The notes under the pieces: model-generated
What the model was told of the DNA's origin: nothing
Databases searched by the model: none
The model's input: only the letters and a program-made list of their open reading frames with translations
Position numbers and translations under genes: made by a program
Assembly: GCF_030406405.1 (NCBI RefSeq)
Contig: NZ_JAUEPL010000042.1
Coordinates: forward strand, 1-60,778
DNA length: 60,778 nucleotides
Source of the DNA: Streptomyces ficellus
GTDB taxonomy: Bacteria > Actinomycetota > Actinomycetes > Streptomycetales > Streptomycetaceae
Direction of reading: 5' to 3'
In this document: positions 49,802 to 57,235 of the stretch, piece by piece
How the letters are laid out: each line of letters begins with the position of its first letter
Position numbering within the stretch: the stretch's first letter is position 1

Positions 49802-51157
49802 ATGCGTGCCCTCGCTCTCGCGCTCTCCGCCCTGCTGCTGGCCGTGCCCGCCGCTCACGCGGAAGAGACGCCGCCGGACATACCGCGCCTCACCGACGAC
49901 CGGGGCCGCGTCCTGACACTGCGCGGCTGGAACGTCGAGGACAAGACGCACCGCGGTGACGCGGCGCTGTCCGCCATCACCGAGAAGCACTTCCGCGACA
50001 TGCGCGGCCAGGGCTTCAACTTCGCCCGGCTGCTGGTCTTCTGGGACGACCTGGAGCCGAGCCCCGGCCAGTACAGCCAGACGTACCTGCGCAAGATCGA
50101 GCGCATTCTGGACTGGGCGCACACCTACGACATCCAGGTGCTCATCGACGCCCACCAGGACGTCTTCGGCCCGGCCTTCGGCCACCGCGGCATCCCGGAG
50201 TGGGCGACCCGCACCGACGGCCTGTCCTTCACCCCGCATCCCGACGACTGGTTCGCCGAGTATTTCGAGCCGGCCGTGCAGCGCGCCTTCACGCATCTGT
50301 ACGAGGACGAGGACCTGCGGCGCGCGCAGGCGAGGATGTGGCGGGTGCTCGCCGACCGGTTCGAGCACCATCCGGCGGTGCTCGGCTACGACCTGATCAA
50401 TGAGCCCATGGGCGAGCTCCGGGAGGGCGAGGACCTGGCGACGGCCGCCCGCCGCATCGAGCGCGAGCAGCTCACGGCGATGTACAACCGGCTCGCGGCC
50501 GCGGTCCGTTCGGTCGACGACGACAACTGGCTCTTCGTCGAGCCGACCCCGATCGTGGGCGAGGCGGTCCCCACCGGCCTCGGGAGGATCGAGGACCCGA
50601 AGGTGGTGTACGCGCCGCACTTCTACAACACGGCCATGGAGGCGGGCGCGGACTACGACCCGGCGGCCGGCTGGATCGCGGCATACGAGGCGGCGGTGAC
50701 CGTGTACCCGAAGGAGTACCGGGTGCCGGTGGTGGTGGGCGAGTGGGGCCCGCTGAACACCTCCCTGCCCCACATGGGCCGCTTCTACCGCGAGGCGCTC
50801 GCCTCCCTGAACCGCTACAGCTCCGGGTGGGCGGGCTATGTGTGGTGCTACGGCGGCGGGTACTGCGCGGTGGACGGCTCGGGCGCCTGGCGCACGAACA
50901 AGGAACAGACGGCCGCGCCGTACGCGGCGGCGGTGGCGGGGCGGGTGGTCGCCGAGTCGCCGGAGCGGCTGGTGTACGTGGCGGGGCGCGGCGGCGCGAC
51001 CGAGCTCTCGCTGCCGCCGGCCGCGGGTGGCTGGCGCGTGGACGTGGAGGGGCGGGCGTGGCCCCGTACGACAGCGGTCGCGCCCGGGGCAGCGCACCGG
51101 CTGCTGATCCGGGCGGTGCCGGGCGCGACCGTCACGGTGTCTGTCAACCGGGGTTGA
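49802..51157 (+). CDS. Secreted GH5 glycoside hydrolase (endoglycoceramidase-like)
   Basis: A 451-residue protein with a signal peptide (residues 1-20, cleavage after AHA). The GH5 barrel shows LRGWNVEDKT (about 41), acid/base Glu in YDLINEPMGEL (about 200) and nucleophile Glu in VVVGEWGPLN (about 310). Sequence around LIDAHQDVFGP and WAGYVWCYGGGY resembles endoglycoceramidase-type members that cut glycolipids. A C-terminal beta domain of about 80 residues follows. ATG 49802 has GGAGGTCCC upstream. Confidence 0.9.
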   Translation: MRALALALSALLLAVPAAHAEETPPDIPRLTDDRGRVLTLRGWNVEDKTHRGDAALSAITEKHFRDMRGQGFNFARLLVFWDDLEPSPGQYSQTYLRKIERILDWAHTYDIQVLIDAHQDVFGPAFGHRGIPEWATRTDGLSFTPHPDDWFAEYFEPAVQRAFTHLYEDEDLRRAQARMWRVLADRFEHHPAVLGYDLINEPMGELREGEDLATAARRIEREQLTAMYNRLAAAVRSVDDDNWLFVEPTPIVGEAVPTGLGRIEDPKVVYAPHFYNTAMEAGADYDPAAGWIAAYEAAVTVYPKEYRVPVVVGEWGPLNTSLPHMGRFYREALASLNRYSSGWAGYVWCYGGGYCAVDGSGAWRTNKEQTAAPYAAAVAGRVVAESPERLVYVAGRGGATELSLPPAAGGWRVDVEGRAWPRTTAVAPGAAHRLLIRAVPGATVTVSVNRG

Positions 51158-51368
51158 CGCATGGACGCTGCCGAACTGGGGGTCAGTCGGCAGGCCACGA
51201 AGGACGGGAGGCAGTGATGTCCGAGCGGTTGACGGGGTCGTGGCCGATGTGCTGGGGGAGCACGGGGTGACGTACGGGGCGGTGGAGCGGGCCGTGTTCG
51301 GCGAGGGGCGCGGGGCGGGGCGGGCTGACGCCGGTCCCTCGCCCCGCGCGACGGGGGCGTGTGGGTGG

Positions 51369-51665
51369 TCAGTCGGCCCGGGCCGAGTCCGGGGCCTGGG
51401 CGCCATGGAGCGCGCGGCACCACGCGCATGCCCGGGAGGTGCTGTGCGGTACGCCAGGTGATGGCAGGTACGGCAGGTACGGCAGGGAGAAGCCCGCGCG
51501 GTACTCGTCCCGGAGCGGGGCCGGCGCCGTGGCCACGTAGGGAGAGGACGGTAATCCCCACCCCGTGGAGCCTGTGGGACGGCGCCGGCCGCGAGACCAC
51601 ACCTTCAGTGCGATGGCCAGGAGCCGTCGCATCCTGCCGATTCGGCTGATCTGTCCGTCGTTCAT
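51369..51665 (-). CDS. Small hypothetical protein
   Basis: A 98-residue frame from ATG 51665, preceded by GGAGGAGGG. It starts MNDGQISRIGRMRRLLAIAL, has a short hydrophobic patch, a SLPYLPYLPSP repeat and a Cys-Trp-Cys near the end. No family recognised; may be non-coding. The flanking stretch 51,158-51,368 shows no convincing gene. Confidence 0.35.
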   Translation of the reverse strand: MNDGQISRIGRMRRLLAIALKVWSRGRRRPTGSTGWGLPSSPYVATAPAPLRDEYRAGFSLPYLPYLPSPGVPHSTSRACAWCRALHGAQAPDSARAD

Positions 51666-51861
51666 GCGGATGAGCCCTCCTCCACGAGATGACGTGAACT
51701 GCCGCCGAGGCACAGAGGCTGCTTCATTCAAGCCGGTGGAGGAAGACTGGTGAACCCTTGCGAATGAAGAGAGCTTTTCGCAAGGGATGATGAAAGCGTC
51801 ATCGTATGTGTCAGAAGCTGACCTCCCGCCGACGCCCACGGGAACGATGAGGAGTGGCCGT

Positions 51862-52083
51862 TCATGGCCTCGCACGGCCCTGACCGTCCTCGGCCGGATT
51901 CGGCCGCGGCGGCTTGTGGGCCGCGGGCCGGACGTTGGCGGTGAGCACCTCGATCGAGCGGCGGCGGCGACGCAGTTCCAGGGTGTCGACCCGCCACATC
52001 CGGGACGCCGGGGGTGGCACCAGGGCGGACAGTGCCGTACAGGCCGACGCGCACGCGACGACAACCCAAAGCGTCGTATTCAT
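51862..52083 (-). CDS. Small membrane-anchored hypothetical protein
   Basis: A 73-residue protein starting MNTTLWVVVACASACTALSA, one membrane helix followed by a basic, Pro/Ala-rich tail (RMWRVDTLELRRRRRSIEVL). A GGAAGGAA site lies about 15 nt upstream. It is unlike anything I can name, but the helix plus ribosome site make it credible. The gap 52,084-52,380 before the next gene holds only AT-rich promoter-like sequence and the terminator at 52,315. Confidence 0.5.
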   Translation of the reverse strand: MNTTLWVVVACASACTALSALVPPPASRMWRVDTLELRRRRRSIEVLTANVRPAAHKPPRPNPAEDGQGRARP

Positions 52084-52314
52084 TGCCACGGGAGTTCCTT
52101 CCATGGCCCGGGATCTGTAGTGGTGAACAGTGACCGGGGGACGTTTCGCCGATCGAGTTCGGCGACCACCTGCATAACGCTTTGGCATATGTCCGGTTAC
52201 GCGGGGGAACCCGAACGATATTTACCGGGGGAAGCATCACGATAGTGCTGGACTCAACTGATGAAGAATGCCGCGACCGCAATTCACGCGGCAGGCTCCC
52301 AGGCCATGAACAAC

Positions 52315-52368
52315 ACCCCGGGGGTCGTCGGCGCGGGCGGCTGTCTCCGTGCCGGCGACCCCCGGGGT
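52315..52368. terminator. Terminator after the DUF2637-like gene
   Basis: 13-bp perfect repeat ACCCCGGGGGTCG (52315-52327 with 52356-52368), extended by GCC/GGC inner pairing, 13 nt past the stop of the minus-strand gene. Confidence 0.78.
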
Positions 52369-52380
52369 CGTAACGGTGTG

Positions 52381-53265
52381 TCACCGCTCCGGCCCCCCGG
52401 CCCCGCCCGTACCCCGTGACTGTCCCGGCACGGCGGCCGGGGGTTTCGGGGGGCGCGGCCGGCCGGCCCCGGTGGGGGGCGGCGAGGTGCTGCGGTGGCG
52501 GGGAGCGGCTTGGCGCGGCGGCCTGGTCAGGGTGATCTGACGGACCAGTTGCTGGAAGCAGGCCAGCGCGGCGAGGGCCGGCAGAGCCGCGGCGGCCACA
52601 TCGGTGAAGGTCCGGGGGGCCTGCGCCACGCACAGGAGTATGGCCATGGTGGAGAACAGCAGGACCACGGACCACGAGTGCACGGCGCGGCGCTGGTGCA
52701 GGGCCGCGCGCAGGACGGACAGGGAGGCCACCAGCCACGGTCCGTAGACGAGCAGCGGCCACCAGCCGACCACCGCGCTGTGGGTGCGGGCCTCGGCGAC
52801 ATGGCGCAAGGGGGCGTAGGTGACCATGCCGCCGAAGACGCTGACCATGGAGACGATGGCGGCCGCCAGCGCGGCCAGGGTGAGACTGGCCGTCTGTGGC
52901 CAGGTCAGCGACCTGCTGCGGGACTTGCGATGGCCCGGGCCCGCCGGCTTGATCGGGGGCAGCGTCGCGGTGATCCGGGTGAGCCCCGCCAGGGAGCCGT
53001 GGTCGGGTGCGGCCTCATGGGGCTCGGCCGGCGGGGCGGGAGGCTGCCCCGCTGCCTGCTCCGACGCCATGGCGTCCTGGAGGAGGAAGGCGAGTTCCTC
53101 CGTGGGGTCCCAGGGCGCGTCCAGCGGGCCGTAGGGCGGGCGGGGATCGGTGATCTGGAAGACCGACTGCCCGTAGCCGCCGTCCGTCCCCGGGCCGGCG
53201 GCCGCGTAGTAGTCGGGGACGTCGTAGCCGTGGCCGTGGCCGAAGCCCCGGTGGAATTCAGGCAC
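52381..53265 (-). CDS. Membrane protein, tentatively DUF2637-like
   Basis: A 294-residue protein with a cytoplasmic N-terminal half (Pro/Gly/Asp-rich, FLLQDAMASEQAAGQPP), four membrane helices at about 120-235 (SLTLAALAAAIVSMVSVFGG, GWWPLLVYGPWLVASLSVL, VVLLFSTMAILLCVAQAP) and a basic Pro-rich tail. The helix pattern resembles DUF2637 proteins of streptomycetes, but this is from memory. GTG 53265 overlaps the preceding small gene by 8 nt, so the two are coupled. Confidence 0.65.
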   Translation of the reverse strand: MPEFHRGFGHGHGYDVPDYYAAAGPGTDGGYGQSVFQITDPRPPYGPLDAPWDPTEELAFLLQDAMASEQAAGQPPAPPAEPHEAAPDHGSLAGLTRITATLPPIKPAGPGHRKSRSRSLTWPQTASLTLAALAAAIVSMVSVFGGMVTYAPLRHVAEARTHSAVVGWWPLLVYGPWLVASLSVLRAALHQRRAVHSWSVVLLFSTMAILLCVAQAPRTFTDVAAAALPALAALACFQQLVRQITLTRPPRQAAPRHRSTSPPPTGAGRPRPPKPPAAVPGQSRGTGGAGGPER

Positions 53266-53497
53266 GCGCGATCAAACCGATCCGGTCGTCGGCCCGCGCC
53301 GCCTGATCCCTCGCCTTCTCCCTCGTGCGATTCCAGGACCGCACGAAGTCCTCCTCGATCCGGGCCATCGCCTCGATGAATTCCTCCAGCACCGACGCCG
53401 ACCATGTCAGCTCGATCCGGACACCGCCATGAAGGAGACTGTCCGTGTTGCTGTGAGTGAGCGCGGCCGGTACCTGAGTGAAGGTGAATTCCCCCAT
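53258..53497 (-). CDS. Small conserved hypothetical protein
   Basis: A 79-residue protein, MGEFTFTQVPAALTHSNTDS at the start, then a helix LEEFIEAMARIEEDFVRSWN and a charged C-terminus. No membrane segment. Longer in-frame starts exist upstream but cross the 21-bp repeats. It is cotranscribed with the downstream membrane protein (8-nt overlap); probable partner proteins of unknown function. The stretch 53,498-53,748 upstream is AT-richer and presumably its promoter. Confidence 0.6.
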   Translation of the reverse strand: MGEFTFTQVPAALTHSNTDSLLHGGVRIELTWSASVLEEFIEAMARIEEDFVRSWNRTREKARDQAARADDRIGLIARA

Positions 53498-53748
53498 GGA
53501 AACGCGGGACGGAACTCGCCGGTCATTCGTCCGCAAATTCTGCTGAAACGCAACTGCCGGGCGTGTTGGTGTCATATTCCACCTAACGCTTCGATCTGTC
53601 CCCCGGGTGCGCGGCATACGGGTGAGCGCATTGCGTCGTACGGGGGACACGTGGCGTTTTATCAGTTCTGCAAGCTGTTCTCTTCGTGGCCGGAAAGCGC
53701 GTATCCATGCTGATTGATAGCCAGTCGGATTAGCGGAGATCATTTTCT

Positions 53749-53811
53749 CGCGCGGCCGGTCCGTCCCCCCGCGCGGCCGGTCCGTCCCCCCGCGCGGCCG
53801 GTCCGCCCCCC
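53749..53811. repeat. Three tandem 21-bp repeats
   Basis: Three consecutive copies of CGCGCGGCCGGTCCGTCCCCC (the last with one missing base) between the padR stop and the small-gene promoter. They contain the CGCGGCCGG dyad and could act as a terminator or protein-binding array. Confidence 0.8.
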
Positions 53812-53847
53812 GCGCCGCTCGCACCCGGCGCCGTCCTGGGGAGCGCC

Positions 53848-54747
53848 CTAGTCCCCGGCGCCGCCGCCTCGCAGCAGGGTGACGATGTGGGCCGCGGCGG
53901 TGGACAAGTGGCGGCGCGCTTCGGCCAGTTGGGCGGCCGTCACGCCGTGGTCCCGGGCCGCGTCGCGGATGTCGTCGCGGAAGCGGTCCAGCAGCCGTTC
54001 CAGGTCGCGGGCCGGATCGTCCGACCCGGCCGCCGGGGCGTGCGCCCACTCCGGGGTCTCGGCCGGGTCCGGCTTCCCGCACGGCGGCCAGGGCGTCGTC
54101 GGGGCGCCGCCGATCAGGCCGCCCAGCCGGCCGGCGAGGTCGGCCAGGCCCTCGCTGCCGCCCCGCAGTACCTGCTCCTGCACCTGCTGGGCGATGCGCT
54201 GCATCTCCTGGCGGGCCCGCTCCTGCGCCTCCTGGGCCTGCCGGCGGGCCGACCGCGCGTCCTCGCGGGCCCGCCGGGACTCGTCCTTGGCCCGGCGCGC
54301 CTGCTCCTTCCACTCCTGCTTGGCCTGGCGCCAGGCCGCCCAGTCGTCGCCGCCGGGGGTGCGGGCCTCGCCCGCCGCCGCCCGCATCTCGCGGCGCAGC
54401 GTGCCCGCCGCACCGCGCACGTCGTCGCGGATCGCGGCGGCGAGTTCGGAGACCGAGTCGCGGATCTCCAGCTCCAGGTCGGCCAACTCGCCGCTGCGCC
54501 CGGCGAGTTCCTCGCGCCCGGCGTCGGTGATCGAGTAGACCTTGCGGCCGCCCTCGGTGGTGTGGGTGACCAGCCCCTCGGCCTCCAGCTTGGCCAGGCG
54601 CGGGTAGACGGTGCCGGCGGAGGGGGCGTACAGACCGTGGAAGCGCTCCTCCAGCAGCCGGATCACCTCGTAGCCGTGGCGCGGGGCCTCGTCGAGGAGC
54701 CCCAGCAGATAGAGGCGCAGGCGGCCGTGGGCGAAGACGGGCGGCAT
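53848..54747 (-). CDS. PadR-family transcriptional regulator with coiled-coil tail
   Basis: A 299-residue regulator. The winged helix is YLLGLLDEAPRHGYEVIRLL and GTVYPRLAKLEAEGLV (about 12-62), typical of PadR. An unusually long coiled coil follows (about 90-190), rich in Arg/Gln/Glu (EQARRAKDESRRAREDARSA), then a C-terminal domain of about 90 residues. Coupled 1 nt behind the DUF4097 gene. A CGATATATCG dyad in front of the operon is the likely autoregulatory site. Confidence 0.88.
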   Translation of the reverse strand: MPPVFAHGRLRLYLLGLLDEAPRHGYEVIRLLEERFHGLYAPSAGTVYPRLAKLEAEGLVTHTTEGGRKVYSITDAGREELAGRSGELADLELEIRDSVSELAAAIRDDVRGAAGTLRREMRAAAGEARTPGGDDWAAWRQAKQEWKEQARRAKDESRRAREDARSARRQAQEAQERARQEMQRIAQQVQEQVLRGGSEGLADLAGRLGGLIGGAPTTPWPPCGKPDPAETPEWAHAPAAGSDDPARDLERLLDRFRDDIRDAARDHGVTAAQLAEARRHLSTAAAHIVTLLRGGGAGD

Positions 54748-54748
54748 G

Positions 54749-55582
54749 TCAGAGCACCTTTCCGGCAGGGGCCCCGGGCCGGCGGAGCAGCGCGATCGAG
54801 CCGGAGACCGTGGTGGCCTTCAGCGTGCCCCTGCCGTCGCCGAGCGTGCCGGTGATCTTCTTGGCCCCCCACTCGCCGCTGACCCGCAGGTCCTCGAAGG
54901 CGTTGGAGACCGCGCCACCGGCGGTGTGGGCCTCGACCTGCGCGTTCGCCGGGTGGGGCAGCCGGATGGCGACCTCGCCGGAGACGGTGGTGAGCCGGAT
55001 GTCGGTGGGCTCGGCGTCCTCGACCGTGTCCAGGTCGATGACCATGTGGCCGCTGACCGACTCGGCCCGTACGGACGTCCCGGCGCCCTCGACGACGGTG
55101 AGGTCGCCCGAGACGGAGGTGAAGTGGAGGTCCCCGGTGACCGCCTGCGCCTCCACGCTGCCCGAGACGGTGTCGGCGCGGACCGTGCCGGAGAGGCCGA
55201 CGAGCGTGGTGTCGCCGGTGACGCCGCGTACCTCCGTACGCCCCCGGACGCCGGAGACCACGGCCGCTGCGCCGACCACGCCGACCTTGACCCGGGCGGC
55301 GGCCGGGACGGCGAGGGAGACCACGGCGCTGCGGTCCCACCCCTTGCGGTCGAGCCAGGTGAGCAGGCCCTTCCAGGGCAGGTCCTCGTAGGTGACGGTC
55401 AGCGTGGAGCCCTGCTGGGTCACGATCAGGGGCGGGCCCTCGATCTGCGAGACCTCCAGCCGGGCGGGGCCCTCGTCGGTGCCCACGACGTTGACGGTCC
55501 CGTTGACGACGCGCACCTTCAGTGCCGTCACGGGGTCGTCGAGGGTCAGCTTCATCGGCTCGCTGACGGACCACTCCGGCAT
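54749..55582 (-). CDS. DUF4097-family beta-helix protein
   Basis: A 277-residue beta-rich repeat protein: alternating short strands such as VRADTVSGSVEAQAVTGDL and VRAESVSGHMVIDLD, the DUF4097 (adhesin-like) beta-helix pattern. There is no signal peptide or membrane anchor from ATG 55582 (GGAGGCCCC upstream). DUF4097 proteins are often operon partners of PadR regulators and may take part in sensing cell-envelope conditions. Confidence 0.87.
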   Translation of the reverse strand: MPEWSVSEPMKLTLDDPVTALKVRVVNGTVNVVGTDEGPARLEVSQIEGPPLIVTQQGSTLTVTYEDLPWKGLLTWLDRKGWDRSAVVSLAVPAAARVKVGVVGAAAVVSGVRGRTEVRGVTGDTTLVGLSGTVRADTVSGSVEAQAVTGDLHFTSVSGDLTVVEGAGTSVRAESVSGHMVIDLDTVEDAEPTDIRLTTVSGEVAIRLPHPANAQVEAHTAGGAVSNAFEDLRVSGEWGAKKITGTLGDGRGTLKATTVSGSIALLRRPGAPAGKVL

Positions 55583-55607
55583 GGGGCCTCCCTCGGACAT
55601 GACGCAA

Positions 55608-55645
55608 CATATCGCGTCTCCTGGGGAACACGATATATCGCGGCC
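55608..55645 (-). promoter_or_regulatory. Candidate PadR operator
   Basis: CATATCGCG (55608-55616) and CGATATATCGCG (55631-55642) form related half-sites about 22 bp apart; CGATATATCG is itself a perfect palindrome. They lie 26-60 nt upstream of the DUF4097-padR operon. Confidence 0.65.
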
Positions 55646-55696
55646 CGGTGAAGTCAAGCGCCTCGTATCCGGACAAATTGGCCTAGCGTAAAGGTC

Positions 55697-56494
55697 ATGA
55701 ACGCGACTTCCGTGGGCGCGCTGCTGCTGTGCCGGGCCCAGCCGCCCTCGGTACGGCCTGCGGCGCACCTGCTGCGCGAGCGACTGCTCCTCGCCCCGGC
55801 CGGTCCCGACTGGAGCGTCCTCGTCCCCGAGGGCAGGCCATGGCTGGAGGGCGGCGAACCGGTCGACCGCGTCGTCGCGGGCTGGGCCGGCGCCCTGACG
55901 GTCGGCGCGGCCTGGCCGGTGGTGGCCCTGTGGTGGGACGCCGACCGGGCGGGCTACGTCCTCGCGACCGGCTTCCGCCGCCCCGTCGGCTACACCTGGC
56001 TCGCGGACGGCACCCCCGTCGGCGAGGACGAGGCCATGCACACCTTCGCCGCCCGCCTCGGCCTCGACCCGGTCCTGGACGTCCAGGACCTCCAGCCCCT
56101 CACCCGCCCCGACAAGGACGCCGACGCCCGGACCCGCCTGGTGGGCCTGATCCCCGTCCTGGCCCGCCACGGCCTCACCCTGCCGCCCGGCCTCGCCCCC
56201 GGCGAACCGGCCGCCCGCCTGGCGGCCGCGGCCCAGGAGCACGGCGCCGACCTCGTCGAACGGCACGGCCGGCCCGACGCCCTGCGCGCCGAACTCGACG
56301 CCGTCGAGGAGGGCGCCCTCGGTCCCTGGCTGCGCGGGCCCCGGGCCCGTACCCTCGCCACGGCCCAACTCGCGGCGGGCGTCCCCCTGCTGGCCTGGGC
56401 GCTCACCCGCCGCAGCGCCGGCTGGGCGGCGGCGGGCGCGCTGCTCATCGCGCAAGGGGCGCTGGGCCTGACGTACGACCGCCTGCGGCAGTGA
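55697..56494 (+). CDS. Conserved hypothetical protein with C-terminal membrane segment
   Basis: 265 residues, rich in Ala/Leu/Pro; it starts MNATSVGALLLCRAQPPSVR and contains WSVLVPEGRPWLEGGEPVDR, LARHGLTLPPG and a hydrophobic end (ALLIAQGALGLTYDRL, one helix at about 230-260). No family recognised; the layout is found in streptomycete core genomes. It is divergent from the padR operon across the operator. Confidence 0.6.
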   Translation: MNATSVGALLLCRAQPPSVRPAAHLLRERLLLAPAGPDWSVLVPEGRPWLEGGEPVDRVVAGWAGALTVGAAWPVVALWWDADRAGYVLATGFRRPVGYTWLADGTPVGEDEAMHTFAARLGLDPVLDVQDLQPLTRPDKDADARTRLVGLIPVLARHGLTLPPGLAPGEPAARLAAAAQEHGADLVERHGRPDALRAELDAVEEGALGPWLRGPRARTLATAQLAAGVPLLAWALTRRSAGWAAAGALLIAQGALGLTYDRLRQ

Positions 56495-56544
56495 CCCGCG
56501 CGGCGCGCCCCCCGAGGGGACCTACTCGCCCCCCCGGACGGGAC

Positions 56545-56727
56545 CTATTCGTCCTCGTCCTCGTCGTCGAGCCGCGCCAGCCACGTGGCCAGCCGCTCGA
56601 CCGGAACCTCGAAGTCGGGGTTCAGATCGACGAACGTACGCAGCTGCTCGGCGAGCCACTCGAAAGTGACCTCCTCCTCGCCGCGCCGCTTCTCCAGCTC
56701 CTCGATGCCACGGTCGGTGAAGTACAA
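56545..56727 (-). CDS. DUF6104-like small acidic protein
   Basis: 60 residues: MYFTDRGIEELEKRRGEEEV, then FEWLAEQLRTFVDLNPDFEV and an acidic DDEDEDE tail. It resembles the DUF6104 family of actinomycetes. Function unknown. It lies between two plus-strand genes. Confidence 0.75.
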   Translation of the reverse strand: MYFTDRGIEELEKRRGEEEVTFEWLAEQLRTFVDLNPDFEVPVERLATWLARLDDEDEDE

Positions 56728-56878
56728 GACATGCTCCTGGTGCCTGCTGGGGTGTTCCCCCTCAGGGTATGGCGTCCCGCAGGCCCCACACGTGTCCGGA
56801 TTTCAGCGTCCCAGGGGCCCGCCGGACCAGTAGCCTCGATCTTCGGATCGTTTCGGCCCGGCACGGGGGGAGCACGCG

Positions 56879-57235
56879 ATGGACGGACAGATCCGCAGAA
56901 TCGAGCTGGGCAACGGCGAGATCGTGTACGCCCGGGTCAGCACCGCCGCCGGCAGCTACGGCGCGGCCGACCGGGACGTCGGCGTCGGCGACCGGGCGGC
57001 GGCCAGACTGGAGCAGCTCACCGAACTGATCCAGCGCGTCGGCGGGACCGTGCTGGACGCCGCGTCGGCCGTGAAGCCGCACGAGGCCTCCATCGCGTTC
57101 GGAGTGGAGCTGACGGCCAAGTCCGGCAAGGCCCTGGCCGTCCTCGCGGAAGGCGAGGCCAAGGCGTCCCTCCACGTCACACTCACCTGGCGGCTCGGCG
57201 ACGGCGGCGCCGCGCCGGCCGGCACGAATGGCTGA
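56879..57235 (+). CDS. Trypsin-co-occurring (Trypco1-like) domain protein
   Basis: 118 residues: QIRRIELGNGEIVYARVSTA, then a helix AARLEQLTELIQRVGGTV and a beta segment EASIAFGVELTAKSGKALAV, the pattern of CU044_2847-type Trypco1 proteins. These small proteins are found next to trypsin-like peptidases of conflict systems. ATG 56879 follows GGGGGAG. The stop overlaps the next gene's start by 8 nt, so it is translationally coupled to the trypsin-VMAP protein. Confidence 0.85.
   Translation: MDGQIRRIELGNGEIVYARVSTAAGSYGAADRDVGVGDRAAARLEQLTELIQRVGGTVLDAASAVKPHEASIAFGVELTAKSGKALAVLAEGEAKASLHVTLTWRLGDGGAAPAGTNG

Noticed and set aside
53429..53713. Plus-strand frame of 94 codons with several cysteines
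   Set aside because: It overlaps the small conserved gene on the other strand and has no ribosome site; more likely promoter DNA of the minus-strand operon.
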